Shown here piece by piece: positions 18,763-27,486 of a stretch of DNA of 64,000 nt. Source of the stretch: Pseudomonas siliginis. GTDB taxonomy: Bacteria; Pseudomonadota; Gammaproteobacteria; Pseudomonadales; Pseudomonadaceae. Under the pieces are notes generated by a model. It had not been told where the DNA came from and ran no database searches. It saw nothing but the letters and a program-made list of their open reading frames with translations. Position numbers and translations under genes: made by a program. The first letter of the stretch is position 1. Every line of letters starts with the position of its first letter. Where the stretch lies: positions 310,001-374,000 of the forward strand of contig NZ_JAHSTW010000002.1 of the NCBI RefSeq assembly GCF_019145195.1, read 5' to 3'.

Positions 18763-18914
18763 CCTGTGGCGAGGGGATTTATCCCCGTTGGGTTGCGAAG
18801 CAGCCCCAAATCCATCCCACTCGGTGTGTCAGGAATACCCGGCTCTCAGGGTTTACGACTGCTGCGCAGCCGAACGGGGCGGTGCGACGTTTCGCTAAAT
18901 CCCCTCGCCACAGG
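18763..18914. repeat. CCTGTGGCGAGGGGATTTATCC-type inverted repeat element
   Basis: The ends CCTGTGGCGAGGGGATTTA and the inverted TAAATCCCCTCGCCACAGG bracket about 150 bases that carry further paired words (CCCCGTTGGG, CTGCTGCGCAG). Shorter related elements occur at 28483-28597 and 32863-32966. This is a second REP-like family, unrelated in sequence to GAGCCTGCTCGCGAA. It is placed just before the TetR gene. Confidence 0.85.
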
Positions 18915-18975
18915 GTACTGGCAGACAACACCTGAACCGCCTCGTACAATGCCCGCTGCCCCGCAGGAGACTTCC

Positions 18976-19608
18976 ATGACGCGTCCCGCCACCGTCCGCA
19001 AACCCCGTGCCCGCAGTCAGGCGCGGATCGATTCGATCCTCGATGCCGCGCGCACCCTGCTGGCGGCCGAGGGCGTGGCCAGTCTGTCGATCTACAGCGT
19101 GGCCGAGCGCGCGCAGATTCCGCCCTCCTCCGTGTATCACTTCTTCGCCAGCGTCCCGGCACTGCTCGAAGCGCTGACCGCCGATGTCCACGCAGCCTTC
19201 CGCGCCTGCCTGCAAGCGCCGATCGATCATGATGCTTTGCGCGACTGGCGAGATCTGTCGCGACTGGTCGAACAGCGCATGCTGGAGATCTACGACGAAG
19301 ACGCAGCCGCGCGGCAATTGATTCTGGCGCAACACGGCCTGACCGAAGTCACCCAGGCTGACCGCCAGCACGATCTGGAACTGGGCGACCTGATGCACAA
19401 GCTGTTCGACCAGCATTTCGAGTTGCCGAGGCTGCCCGACGATGTCGATGTGTTTGCCCTGGCGATGGAACTGGGCGACCGGGTTTATGCACGTTCGGTG
19501 CAGCAGCACGGGCAGATCACCCCACGCATGGCCGAAGAAGGGATGCGCGTGTTTGATGCCTATATCGGGTTGTACCTTCCGCCATATTTACCCAAAAGAA
19601 ATCTCTAG
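18976..19608 (+). CDS. TetR/AcrR family transcriptional regulator
   Basis: A 210-residue regulator starting at ATG 18976 (CAGGAG upstream); the longer frame from 18661 runs through spuI's end, a terminator and a repeat and is not credible. An N-terminal helix-turn-helix (about residues 20-66, LSIYSVAERAQIPPSSVYHFF) is followed by a helical ligand-binding domain. The target is unknown. It stands alone next to the sulfonate operon (convergent) and downstream of spuI. Confidence 0.88.
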   Translation: MTRPATVRKPRARSQARIDSILDAARTLLAAEGVASLSIYSVAERAQIPPSSVYHFFASVPALLEALTADVHAAFRACLQAPIDHDALRDWRDLSRLVEQRMLEIYDEDAAARQLILAQHGLTEVTQADRQHDLELGDLMHKLFDQHFELPRLPDDVDVFALAMELGDRVYARSVQQHGQITPRMAEEGMRVFDAYIGLYLPPYLPKRNL

Positions 19609-19624
19609 CGCATGCACCGGCCCT

Positions 19625-19689
19625 TTCGCGAGCAGGCTCGCTCCCACATTTGAAATGCGTTCCCCTGTGGGAGCGAGCCTGCTCGCGAA
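19625..19689. repeat. REP doublet (REPIN), short spacer
   Basis: TTCGCGAGCAGGCTCGCTCC and the inverted GTGGGAGCGAGCCTGCTCGC are separated by only about 20 bases, between the convergent TetR and ssuF genes. Confidence 0.95.
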
Positions 19690-19718
19690 AGCCGCGCCGC
19701 CGAATCCGCGACAGGCAC

Positions 19719-19752
19719 AAAAAACCCCGCAGGGCTCACACCCTCCGGGGTT
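19719..19752 (-). terminator. Intrinsic terminator at the end of the ssu operon
   Basis: Stem AACCCCG...CGGGGTT with inner AGGG/CCCT pairing, followed on the minus strand by a U-run (19719-19724). It lies about 18 bases beyond the ssuF stop. Confidence 0.88.
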
Positions 19753-19769
19753 GTTTGTTGTTCACCGGC

Positions 19770-19985
19770 TTACAACTTGGCGATCGACACCTCGGTGGAT
19801 TTCACAAAGGCGATCACCTCACTGCCGACCACCAGCTCCAACTCTTTCACAGAACGGGTGGTGATCACCGAAGTGACGATGCCCGAAGCGGTCTGCACGT
19901 CGATTTCCGACAGCACGTCGCCGAGGACGATTTCCTTGATCGAGCCTTTGAACTGGTTGCGCACGTTGATGGCTTTGATAGTCAT
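19770..19985 (-). CDS. ssuF: TOBE-domain molybdopterin-binding-type protein (SsuF)
   Basis: A 71-residue single TOBE (Mop) domain: MTIKAINVRNQFKGSIKEIV and VTSVITTRSVKELELVVGSEVIAFVKSTEVSIAKL. The start is ATG 19985 with AGGAGA upstream; the upstream extension runs into a repeat. In P. putida the last gene of the sulfonate operon, ssuF, encodes such a molybdopterin-binding-like protein needed for good growth on sulfonates. It follows ssuB after a 106-base gap occupied by a GCTTGTAGC-type repeat. Its exact role is unsettled. Confidence 0.88.
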   Translation of the reverse strand: MTIKAINVRNQFKGSIKEIVLGDVLSEIDVQTASGIVTSVITTRSVKELELVVGSEVIAFVKSTEVSIAKL

Positions 19986-20007
19986 GGCATTTCTCCTAGG
20001 ATCGAAA

Positions 20008-20096
20008 TGAGCTGCAAGCGGCGAGCTATAAGCTGCAAGTAAAAGCACCAGGCATGTTCTTGCGGCTTGTAGCTTGAAGCTTGCAGCTGCTTCATT
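20008..20096. repeat. GCTTGTAGCTTGAAGCTTGCAGC-type repeat between ssuB and ssuF
   Basis: Imperfect inverted repeat of agctgcaagcggcgagct/agcttgcagctgcttc-type words, the same family as at 431-510. It fills the gap between ssuB and ssuF and slightly overlaps the ssuB stop. Confidence 0.65.
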
Positions 20097-20898
20097 GCGC
20101 CCAACGCAATTGCGTAGGCAGGGGTGAAACGGGTTCCGGCGCCGGCGGTTCGCCGGGCAGGGACAGAACACGGTTGAGCACTTCGGTTTCCAGCGCGGCG
20201 AGGCGATGCGAGCCACGCACCCTGGGGCGAGGCAGTTCGACGTGCAGGTCGAGACCGACTTCGCCGTCCTCGATGAGGATCACCCGATCGGCGATCGCCA
20301 CCGCTTCACTGACGTCATGGGTTACCAGCAGCACGGTGAAGCCGTGTTGCTGCCAGAGCCGTTCGATCAGTTGCTGCATCTCGATGCGGGTCAGGGCATC
20401 CAGTGCGCCGAGCGGTTCGTCGAGCAGCAGCAGACGCGGCTGGTGAATCAGCGCCCGGGCCAGCGCGACGCGCTGCTTCTGGCCACCGGACAACGCCGCC
20501 GGCCATTCATTGGCGCGATCAGCCAGGCCCACTGCTTCCAGTGCGTCCAGCGCTTGCTGGCGCCAGTTGCCCTTGAGGCCGAGACCGACGTTGTCGATGA
20601 TCTTTTTCCACGGCAGCAGCCGCGCTTCCTGGAACATCAGCCGCGTATCGTCGCGCGCCTGGCTGAGCGGCGCGGAGCCGGCCAGCAGCTCGCCGCCAGT
20701 CGGTTGATCGAGGCCGGCGAGCAAGCGCAAGAACGTGCTCTTGCCACAACCGCTGCGCCCGACGACGGCGACAAACTGCCCCGCCGGAATGTGCAGATCG
20801 ATGTCACGCAGCACCTGGCGCGCGCCGAAGGTTTTTTGCAGGTTGCGCACCGCCAGCGGAGTCCCGCGCAACAGGCGTGGAGGTTGTTGAGCGGTCAT
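20092..20898 (-). CDS. ssuB: Alkanesulfonate ABC transporter ATP-binding protein
   Basis: A 268-residue ATPase starting at ATG 20898, which overlaps the ssuC stop by 4 bases (coupled translation); the frame extends further upstream inside ssuC. Walker A is GRSGCGKST (about 47-55), the signature LSGGQKQR and Walker [13 protein letters not shown]. It powers sulfonate uptake through SsuC. The C-terminal tail ([25 protein letters not shown]) is typical of SsuB. Confidence 0.95.
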   Translation of the reverse strand: MTAQQPPRLLRGTPLAVRNLQKTFGARQVLRDIDLHIPAGQFVAVVGRSGCGKSTFLRLLAGLDQPTGGELLAGSAPLSQARDDTRLMFQEARLLPWKKIIDNVGLGLKGNWRQQALDALEAVGLADRANEWPAALSGGQKQRVALARALIHQPRLLLLDEPLGALDALTRIEMQQLIERLWQQHGFTVLLVTHDVSEAVAIADRVILIEDGEVGLDLHVELPRPRVRGSHRLAALETEVLNRVLSLPGEPPAPEPVSPLPTQLRWAQ

Positions 20899-21677
20899 GC
20901 CGCACCTCCCTTGGAAACCTGATAGGCCGGGTGCCAGCGCAGCCACACACGTTCAAGTCCACGGGCGGCGAGGTCGGCGAGTTTGCCGAGCACCGCGTAA
21001 AGCAGGATCGCCAGCACCACCACATCGGTCTGCAAGAATTCGCGGGCGTTCATCGCCAGATAGCCGATACCGGAGCTGGCCGAGATGGTTTCAGCGACGA
21101 TCAGCGTCAGCCACATGAAGCCCAAAGCGAAGCGCACGCCGACCAGAATCGACGGCAACGCACCCGGCAGAATCACCTGCCAGAACAGGCTGAAACCGCT
21201 CAGGCCATAACTGCGCGCCATCTCCACCAGCGCCGGGTCGACGTTGCGGATGCCGTGGTAAGTATTGAGGTAAATCGGGAACAAGGTGCCCAGCGCCACG
21301 AGGAAAATCTTCGCTGACTCGTCGATGCCGAACCACAGGATCACCAGCGGAATCAGCGCCAGATGCGGCACGTTGCGGATCATCTGCACCGAGCTATCGA
21401 GCAGGCGCTCGCCCCACTTCGACAGGCCGGTGATGAAACCCAGCACCAGACCAATGCTGCCGCCGATGGTAAAACCGAGTGCCGCGCGCCAGCCGCTGAT
21501 CGCCAGGTGCGTCCAGATCTCGCCGCTGCGTACCAGACTGACACCGGCTTCGATCACTGCCACCGGGGCCGGCAGAATCCGTGTCGATAACCAGCCCGCT
21601 GAAACCGACAACTGCCACACCGCCAGCAGCAACACCGGCAACGCCCAGGGCGCGAGGCTGTGGATAATTTTCTTCAT
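20895..21677 (-). CDS. ssuC: Alkanesulfonate ABC transporter permease
   Basis: A 260-residue inner-membrane protein with about six hydrophobic helices and an EAA-type loop ([21 protein letters not shown]) for ATPase contact. It forms the channel for aliphatic sulfonates captured by SsuA. It starts 9 bases after the ssuD stop and overlaps ssuB by 4 bases. Confidence 0.95.
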   Translation of the reverse strand: MKKIIHSLAPWALPVLLLAVWQLSVSAGWLSTRILPAPVAVIEAGVSLVRSGEIWTHLAISGWRAALGFTIGGSIGLVLGFITGLSKWGERLLDSSVQMIRNVPHLALIPLVILWFGIDESAKIFLVALGTLFPIYLNTYHGIRNVDPALVEMARSYGLSGFSLFWQVILPGALPSILVGVRFALGFMWLTLIVAETISASSGIGYLAMNAREFLQTDVVVLAILLYAVLGKLADLAARGLERVWLRWHPAYQVSKGGAA

Positions 21678-21686
21678 GGCTGCGCC

Positions 21687-22835
21687 TCAGCTCTGCGACG
21701 CGGCTTTGGGCAGGATGTCGTTGGCGACCATCTCGCCGAACGGACTGACATAACCGGCGCTCTTCGGCAGTTCCGGGCGTTCGACGTCGAGGTGTGGGAA
21801 CAGCAACTCGGCCACCCGATACGACTCTTCAAGGTGTGGATAACCGGAGAAGATGAAGGTGTCGATACCAAGATCGGCATATTCCTTGACCCGCGCTGCC
21901 ACGGTCGGGCCATCGCCGACCAGCGCGGTACCGGCACCGCCGCGCACTAGACCGACGCCGGCCCAGAGGTTCGGGCTGACTTCGAGGTTGTCGCGGCTGC
22001 CGCCGTGCAGCGCGGCCATGCGTTGCTGGCCGACCGAATCGAAGCGCGCCAGCGAAGCCTGCGCACGTTGGATGGTGTCGTCGTCCAGATGCGAGATCAG
22101 CCGGTCCGCAGCCTGCCAGGCTTCGGCGTTGGTTTCACGGACGATCACATGCAGACGAATGCCGAAGCGCACGGTACGGCCGAGTTTGGCGGCTTTGGCC
22201 CGGACTTGTGCGATCTTCTCGGCCACCGCGGCCGGCGGCTCGCCCCAGGTCAGGACCATCTCGACCTGCTCTGCCGCCAGATCCTGCGCCGCTTCGGAGG
22301 AGCCACCGAAATAAAGCGGCGGACGCGGTTGCTGGATCGGCGGATACAGCAGCTTCGCGCCCTTCACGCTGATGTGCTCGCCGTCATAATCGACGGTTTC
22401 GCCTTCCAGCACACGGCGCCAGATGCGGGTGAATTCCACCGAGGCTTGATAGCGTTCCTCATGGTTGAGGAACAGACCGTCGCCGGCCAGTTCTTCCGGA
22501 TCGCCACCGGTGACCAGATTGAACAGGGCGCGCCCGCCGGACAAGCGATCCAGCGTTGCTGCCTGGCGCGCCGCGACCGTCGGGGAAATGATCCCGGGGC
22601 GCAGGGCGACGAGGAATTTCAAACGCTGGGTCACCGGAATCAGCGAGGCTGCCACCAGCCACGAGTCTTCGCAGGAACGCCCGGTGGGAATCAGCACCCC
22701 ACCAAAACCCAGACGATCCGCCGCTTGCGCGACTTGCTGCAGATAACCGTGATCAACCGCGCGGGCGCCTTCGGCGGTGCCAAGGTAATGGCCGTCACCG
22801 TGGGTTGGCAGGAACCAGAAGATGTTGAGGCTCAT
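21687..22835 (-). CDS. ssuD: FMNH2-dependent alkanesulfonate monooxygenase
   Basis: A 382-residue bacterial-luciferase-fold enzyme that cleaves C-S bonds of alkanesulfonates to aldehyde and sulfite, using FMNH2 from SsuE. The start [20 protein letters not shown], the [20 protein letters not shown] segment and the conserved FLVALRPG and [15 protein letters not shown] [19 protein letters not shown] are typical of SsuD. The length matches the family. It supplies sulfite when sulfate is scarce. Confidence 0.97.
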   Translation of the reverse strand: MSLNIFWFLPTHGDGHYLGTAEGARAVDHGYLQQVAQAADRLGFGGVLIPTGRSCEDSWLVAASLIPVTQRLKFLVALRPGIISPTVAARQAATLDRLSGGRALFNLVTGGDPEELAGDGLFLNHEERYQASVEFTRIWRRVLEGETVDYDGEHISVKGAKLLYPPIQQPRPPLYFGGSSEAAQDLAAEQVEMVLTWGEPPAAVAEKIAQVRAKAAKLGRTVRFGIRLHVIVRETNAEAWQAADRLISHLDDDTIQRAQASLARFDSVGQQRMAALHGGSRDNLEVSPNLWAGVGLVRGGAGTALVGDGPTVAARVKEYADLGIDTFIFSGYPHLEESYRVAELLFPHLDVERPELPKSAGYVSPFGEMVANDILPKAASQS

Positions 22836-22860
22836 GGAGTGGTCTCCTTGTGGATTTGAA

Positions 22861-23835
22861 TTACTGGGCTTGGGAGCTTTGGGCCACAGCGGCCGGCGGG
22901 GTCCAGATCACATCCTTGATGCTCAACGGCTTGGGAATCAGCTTGAGCTGGAAGAACGTGTCGGCGATTTTCTGTTGCGCAGCGACCACTTCCGGGGTCA
23001 GGAACAGCGCGCCGTAGCCTTGGCGTTTCACCGAGGTCAGGGTGATGTCCGCCGGCAAGCCAAGCAGTGGCGCGACCTGTTGCGTCACGTCTTCGGGATT
23101 GGCTTTCGACCATTCACCCACCGCGCGGACTTCTTCGACGAGAGTCTTGATCACCTCGGGATTTTTCTGCGCGTAAGGTTTGGTCGCCAGATAGAACTGA
23201 TGGTTGTCGACGATGCCTTTGCCGTCACGCAGGGTGTGCGCTTGCAGTTGTTTCTCGGCAGCGGCCTGGTACGGATCCCAGATGACCCAGGCGTCGACAC
23301 TGCCACGTTCGAACGCAGCGCGGGCATCGGCCGGCGGCAAGAACACGGTCTGAATATCGCTGTACTTGAGGCCGGCGTCTTCCAGCGCGCGCACCAGCAG
23401 GTAGTGAACGTTGGAGCCTTTGTTCAGGGCGACTTTCTTGCCCTTGAGATCGGCCACCGATTTGATCGGCGAGTCCTTCGGCACGAGGATCGCTTCGCTG
23501 TTCGGCGCTGGCGGTTCGTAGGCAACGTAGAGCAGATCAGCGCCGGCAGCTTGAGCGAAAACCGGTGGGGTTTCGCCGGTCACACCAAAGTCGATCGAGC
23601 CGACGTTGAGGCCTTCGAGCAGCTGCGGGCCGCCGGGAAACTCGGTCCATTGCACGTCGACGCCTTGCGCGGCGAGGCGTTTTTCCAGCGTGCCCTTGGC
23701 TTTGAGCAGCACCAGCGTGCCGTACTTCTGATAACCGATCCGAAGGGTCTCGGCTTGAGCTTGGGTAATGGCGCCGAAGGTGACAGCCGCAGCAAACAGA
23801 GCGACCAGACCACGACGCAAAAATACAGTGCGCAT
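22861..23835 (-). CDS. ssuA: Sulfonate ABC transporter periplasmic binding protein
   Basis: A 324-residue exported protein starting at ATG 23835 with GGAGAG upstream. The signal peptide ends at about residue 28 (ITQAQA), then [20 protein letters not shown], the SsuA/NrtA-type N-terminus. It delivers alkanesulfonates to SsuC. It sits between ssuE and ssuD as in ssuEADCBF of P. putida. Confidence 0.94.
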   Translation of the reverse strand: MRTVFLRRGLVALFAAAVTFGAITQAQAETLRIGYQKYGTLVLLKAKGTLEKRLAAQGVDVQWTEFPGGPQLLEGLNVGSIDFGVTGETPPVFAQAAGADLLYVAYEPPAPNSEAILVPKDSPIKSVADLKGKKVALNKGSNVHYLLVRALEDAGLKYSDIQTVFLPPADARAAFERGSVDAWVIWDPYQAAAEKQLQAHTLRDGKGIVDNHQFYLATKPYAQKNPEVIKTLVEEVRAVGEWSKANPEDVTQQVAPLLGLPADITLTSVKRQGYGALFLTPEVVAAQQKIADTFFQLKLIPKPLSIKDVIWTPPAAVAQSSQAQ

Positions 23836-23924
23836 AGCGCTCTCCTTTTTGCTGTTGGGTTGTGGCTGCACCTGCTTGCCCGTTGGCGGGCGAGTAAGGC
23901 CAGTACTTCAAATTTCGATAAGGC

Positions 23925-24518
23925 TTAAATGCTCCAGCGAGCACTCAACAAACGTTCGTTCAGCAGGCCTGGCTCCAGCGGTTTCGGCCGGCGCGCCATG
24001 GCGCCGATGAACTGGTCCAGGGCCTCGTTTAACCGTTGCTCCAGGGCCGGCGCCAGTTGCGCGGCGGCACTGCCTTCGCCATAAGCGATCTGGCTGTCCT
24101 CGGCGAAAATGCCCTGAAGCATTTCCTGCGCTTTGAGTGCCGACAGCACGGGCTTGAGGGCGTAATCGACCACCAGCATGTGGGCGATGCTGCCGCCGGT
24201 AGCCATCGGCAAGACAACCTTGTGATTCAAGGCACGCTCCGGCAGCAGATCCAACAGGGTCTTCAGCGCTCCGGAAAACGAGGCCTTGTACACCGGCGTG
24301 GCGATCAGCAGGCCATCGGCGTTTGCGATCTGTTGCAGCAGGTCGAGGACCTTCGGACTGTCGAAGCGCGCGTGGAGCAGATCCTCGGCCGGGAAGTCCC
24401 GCACCTGATAACTCACCACTTCCACCCCTTGCTGTTGCAACCAGCGTTGCGAGCGCTCCAGCAGCACCCCGGAACGGGAGCGCAGGCTGGGGCTGCCACC
24501 GAGTGAGACGACCAGCAT
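23925..24518 (-). CDS. ssuE: NADPH-dependent FMN reductase
   Basis: A 197-residue flavodoxin-like reductase that supplies FMNH2 to SsuD. The phosphate-binding loop is [12 protein letters not shown] near the N-terminus, and the isoalloxazine region is [21 protein letters not shown]. It is the first gene of the ssu operon, 89 bases ahead of ssuA. An AT-rich promoter zone with a clean inverted repeat lies upstream. Confidence 0.95.
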   Translation of the reverse strand: MLVVSLGGSPSLRSRSGVLLERSQRWLQQQGVEVVSYQVRDFPAEDLLHARFDSPKVLDLLQQIANADGLLIATPVYKASFSGALKTLLDLLPERALNHKVVLPMATGGSIAHMLVVDYALKPVLSALKAQEMLQGIFAEDSQIAYGEGSAAAQLAPALEQRLNEALDQFIGAMARRPKPLEPGLLNERLLSARWSI

Positions 24519-24590
24519 TGCAGATTCCTTTAAGCGTTACGGGCGATTCGCAGGCTGCGATCTCGCTTCATTGGCAGTGACCTTACCAGC

Positions 24591-24612
24591 TGATTTATAT
24601 ATCCATAAATCA
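24591..24612. promoter_or_regulatory. Inverted repeat upstream of ssuE, candidate operator
   Basis: Perfect 8-bp inverted repeat TGATTTAT-N6-ATAAATCA in an AT-rich island 73-94 bases upstream of the ssuE start. Sulfur genes in pseudomonads are usually activated by LysR-type CysB or similar regulators that bind AT-rich dyads, so an operator role is plausible. No consensus was tested. Confidence 0.45.
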
Positions 24613-24668
24613 TATTTATTCATTTGGTTATGCGTTTAAGAAATATGAAGATAAGCAGAATCCAGGCG

Positions 24669-24692
24669 AAAAAAAAGGCCGTCGAAACGGCC
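24669..24692 (-). terminator. Intrinsic terminator downstream of lsfA
   Basis: Stem GGCCGT/ACGGCC (24677-24692) followed on the minus strand by eight Us. It is separated from the lsfA stop by a REPIN. Confidence 0.85.
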
Positions 24693-24743
24693 GAAATTCC
24701 CCTGCGTTGTGATTCTGGATTCTCAAGTGCCTGGGCTGACGCC

Positions 24744-24808
24744 TTCGCGAGCAGGCTCGCTCCCACAGGGGAATGCATTGCAAATGTGGGAGCGAGCCTG
24801 CTCGCGAA
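24744..24808. repeat. REP doublet (REPIN), short spacer
   Basis: Inverted TTCGCGAGCAGGCTCGCTCC and direct GTGGGAGCGAGCCTGCTCGC copies about 20 bases apart, between the lsfA stop and its terminator. Confidence 0.95.
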
Positions 24809-24833
24809 AGCGGCGGTGACTACACCGCAAATC

Positions 24834-25472
24834 TCATTTGTTCGGCTGCGGCGTCAGGCGCAGGTACGGTTTCACCGCGCGATAGCCTTTCGGGAAGCGC
24901 TGCTTGATCTCGTCCTCATCCTTGAGCGACGGCACGATCACCACTTCTTCACCGTCCTGCCAGTTGGCCGGGGTGGCGACCTTATAGTTGTCGGTGAGTT
25001 GCAGCGAATCGATCACCCGCAGGATCTCGTGAAAGTTGCGCCCGGTGCTCGCCGGGTAGGTGATGGTCAGGCGGATCTTCTTGTTCGGGTCGATGACGAA
25101 CAGCGAACGCACGGTCAGCGTGTCATTGGCGTTCGGATGGATCAGGTCGTAGAGATCGGAAACCTTGCGATCGGCATCGGCCAGGATCGGGAAATTGACG
25201 ATGGTGTTCTGGGTTTCGTTGATGTCCTCGATCCACTTGTGGTGCGAGTCCACCGGGTCGACCGACAGCGCGATGGCCTTGACGCCACGCTGGCTGAATT
25301 CATCCTTGAGCTTGGCGGTGAAACCCAGCTCGGTGGTGCACACCGGAGTGAAGTCCGCCGGATGGGAAAACAGCACGCCCCAGCTATCGCCCAGCCATTC
25401 GTGGAAACGAATCTTGCCGGCGCTGGAGTCTTGTTCGAAATCGGGGGCGATGTCGCCGAGTCTGAGGCTCAT
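24834..25472 (-). CDS. lsfA: 1-Cys peroxiredoxin LsfA
   Basis: A 212-residue Prx6-type thiol peroxidase reducing hydrogen peroxide and organic peroxides. The peroxidatic Cys45 is in HPADFTPVCTTELG and there is no resolving Cys. The C-terminal dimerisation part (PSLKDEDEIKQRFPKGYRAVKPYLR) is characteristic. LsfA was first described in P. putida as a sulfate-starvation protein, consistent with its place next to ssu. RBS AGGAG precedes ATG 25472. Confidence 0.96.
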   Translation of the reverse strand: MSLRLGDIAPDFEQDSSAGKIRFHEWLGDSWGVLFSHPADFTPVCTTELGFTAKLKDEFSQRGVKAIALSVDPVDSHHKWIEDINETQNTIVNFPILADADRKVSDLYDLIHPNANDTLTVRSLFVIDPNKKIRLTITYPASTGRNFHEILRVIDSLQLTDNYKVATPANWQDGEEVVIVPSLKDEDEIKQRFPKGYRAVKPYLRLTPQPNK

Positions 25473-25546
25473 GGTGCTGCTCCTGATGAGGGATGGGAGA
25501 CAACAACTGTAGCTCGTGATCGAACAGCGTGAAAAAGAATAAATAA

Positions 25547-25558
25547 CTAGATATCTAG
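25547..25558. promoter_or_regulatory. 12-bp palindrome upstream of lsfA
   Basis: CTAGATATCTAG, perfectly palindromic, within an AT-rich stretch 75-86 bases upstream of the lsfA start. It is a possible binding site or part of the promoter region; no regulator was recognised. Confidence 0.35.
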
Positions 25559-25702
25559 ATCATTAATGAATATTAAACATCTGTTCATTGGACACCGACC
25601 CGCATCGCGACGAACATCCAACGCAAGGTTCGAGAAGGCCTTGAGTTGCAGCAAAGAGGGAAATCGAGAAGGGCTTACGGGGGTGAGCCTGACTCGAAAC
25701 GC

Positions 25703-25743
25703 AAAAGCCCCGTCCGGCGCGATGCCGGACGGGGCTTTTTTTG
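25703..25743. terminator. Strong intrinsic terminator after the OprD-type porin gene
   Basis: A 16-bp perfect stem (25703-25718 with 25724-25739, core GCCCCGTCCGGC) with a 5-base loop and A/T runs on both sides. It serves the minus-strand porin gene and could stop plus-strand transcription too. Confidence 0.93.
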
Positions 25744-25763
25744 CTTCAGTTGCTCGGGCGCTA

Positions 25764-27119
25764 TTACAGCAGTGGGATCGAGTAGCTGAGGATCAGGCGG
25801 TTTTCGTCCTGGTCACGTTGACCGGCGATATCGGTGCGCCACGAAGCGTTTTTCCACATGAAGCCGACGTTTTTCAACGGGCCTTCTGGAACAACGTACG
25901 CTACGGTCAGATCGCGTTCCCACTCGGAAGCGCCATTCGAAGTCTGGACGCGACCGGCGTTGTACGTATCGACGTTGTCGCCACGCAGGTAAACCATACC
26001 GGCGGTCAGGCCTGGCAAGCCAACCTTGGCGAAGTCATAGGAGTAGCGTGCTTGCCAGGTGCGCTCGCCGGCACGGGCGAACTTCTGGATCTGCATGTCG
26101 GTGATGGTGTAGTTCGACGAACCGTCGCCCTGGTTCAGCCAAGGGAAGTCGCTGCTGCCGTTGCTCACCTGGTAGCCGCCACCAAAGGTGTGACCGGCAA
26201 CGGTGTAGAGGAACAAACCACTGTAGAGGTTGTTGTCGACTTTGCCGCGACCGTTGGCGAAACCAGAGTAGCTACCGTTGCTGAAGTAAGCAGGTGTGTT
26301 GCCGTTGGCGCCGTCGTCGGAACTGTTGAAGTAACGCAAGTCAGACTTCAAAACGCCCGGGCCGATTGCCCAGTTGTGAACCAGACCCAGGAAGTGTTGC
26401 TTGTAGAAATCTTCCAGGTTGCCGTAGTAGTACTGGGCAGTCAGGTCTTTGGTGATTTTGTAGTCACCACCGGCGTAGATGAACTTGTTGCTGTTAATGG
26501 TGCGCGCGCTTGCACCACCGATCGACAGCTGTTCATTGTTGCTGGAGTTACGACCTTTCACGTGCTCGATCTGGCCACCGACCAGAGTCAGGTCCTTGAT
26601 CTCGCCGGAAGTGATCTGGCCACCCTGCCAGGTTTGCGGCAGCAGACGACCATCGTTAGTGACGATGACCGGGTTCTTCGGCTGCAGAGTACCCAGCTTC
26701 AGTTCGGTCTGGGAGATCTTGGCCTTGGCCGTCAGACCCAGGCTGGAGAAGTTATCAACCGCCTGACCGTTGGATTCGCTTGGGAAAACAGTGCCGCCGT
26801 AAGCAGTACCTGGGCCGCCGCCGGAGGCAACGTTACCGTTGGTGCCGCCGCCCGAATCCAGACGTACGCCCAGCAGGCCGATGGCATCGATACCGAAGCC
26901 GACAGTGCCTTGGGTGTAACCGGAAATGAAGCGCAGATCGAAGCCTTGGCCCCACTCTTCGTTGCGACTTGGTTCGGCAGTGCCATTACGGTTGTCGGTG
27001 TTGATGTAGAAGTTGCGCAGACCCAGAGTAGCCTTGCTGTCTTCGATGAAACCGGCGGCGCCTGCCTGCTGCGCCATAACCCCAACGGCCACAGCCAGGG
27101 CCAAGGTGGACTTGTTCAT
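25764..27119 (-). CDS. OprD family outer-membrane porin
   Basis: A 451-residue beta-barrel protein with a signal peptide of about 21 residues (cleavage near AQQAGA), then GFIEDSKATLGLRNFYINTDNR, the OprD-family N-terminus. The protein ends with an aromatic/hydrophobic strand (ENRLILSYSIPLL). OprD-family porins pass small anions, amino acids or aromatics. The location between lsfA/ssu and the divergent tauA suggests uptake of an organosulfur compound, but this is inference from context only. Confidence 0.92.
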   Translation of the reverse strand: MNKSTLALAVAVGVMAQQAGAAGFIEDSKATLGLRNFYINTDNRNGTAEPSRNEEWGQGFDLRFISGYTQGTVGFGIDAIGLLGVRLDSGGGTNGNVASGGGPGTAYGGTVFPSESNGQAVDNFSSLGLTAKAKISQTELKLGTLQPKNPVIVTNDGRLLPQTWQGGQITSGEIKDLTLVGGQIEHVKGRNSSNNEQLSIGGASARTINSNKFIYAGGDYKITKDLTAQYYYGNLEDFYKQHFLGLVHNWAIGPGVLKSDLRYFNSSDDGANGNTPAYFSNGSYSGFANGRGKVDNNLYSGLFLYTVAGHTFGGGYQVSNGSSDFPWLNQGDGSSNYTITDMQIQKFARAGERTWQARYSYDFAKVGLPGLTAGMVYLRGDNVDTYNAGRVQTSNGASEWERDLTVAYVVPEGPLKNVGFMWKNASWRTDIAGQRDQDENRLILSYSIPLL

Positions 27120-27486
27120 GTATCGCTCCTCTCGTTCTAATTCTTGTGTTCCTGGTTCGGGGTCGATTTGCCCTGAATCCTAAGATGCGCGATTAGCGCC
27201 AGACCGTGACTGCCAAGTCAATCGTAACCTTGTGTGTCTACGACCATCGTCTAATCGCCAGTGATTGGGTCCCTGCAGCGTAAAGACTTCCTGATAATCC
27301 CAAAAAGAATTTATTCATTCTTTTTCATACCATTCGGGTATATGGCCCATTAATGGCCCTTTGCGCCGGGAAACAGCGTATCGGCGCCTAAGCTCATTCC
27401 TAAATGGTATTTGTTGACCTTTTTTTAGATCGATTAGCTTTGCCGTGCTCCCAATACGGCAAATCCCATCGAAAAGGCGACGCATC
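27120..27486. promoter_or_regulatory. Divergent control region between the porin gene and tauA
   Basis: A 367-base non-coding stretch, clearly AT-richer than its neighbours. It carries AAAAAGAAT-N6-ATTCTTTTT (27302-27325), a perfect 9-bp inverted repeat, and GGCCCATTAATGGCC-type symmetry near 27343-27358. Both lie 130-185 bases upstream of tauA. A LysR-type regulator such as CysB is the likely candidate, from family knowledge rather than from a motif match. Confidence 0.5.

Larger units (their letters stand above)
24519..24833. other. Spacer between ssuE and lsfA: promoter zone, terminator and REPIN
   Basis: About 315 bases without a gene. From left to right it holds the AT-rich ssuE promoter region (24580-24660), an intrinsic terminator for lsfA (24669-24692, minus strand) and a REPIN (24744-24808). 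Confidence 0.7.

Noticed and set aside
18661..18975. N-terminal extension of the TetR regulator from 18661
   Set aside because: It would start inside spuI and pass through its terminator and a repeat; ATG 18976 has a ribosome site and gives the normal family length.
25566..27140. 524-residue plus-strand frame over the OprD-type porin gene
   Set aside because: Antisense of a gene with a clear signal peptide and OprD features; it also reads through a strong terminator.
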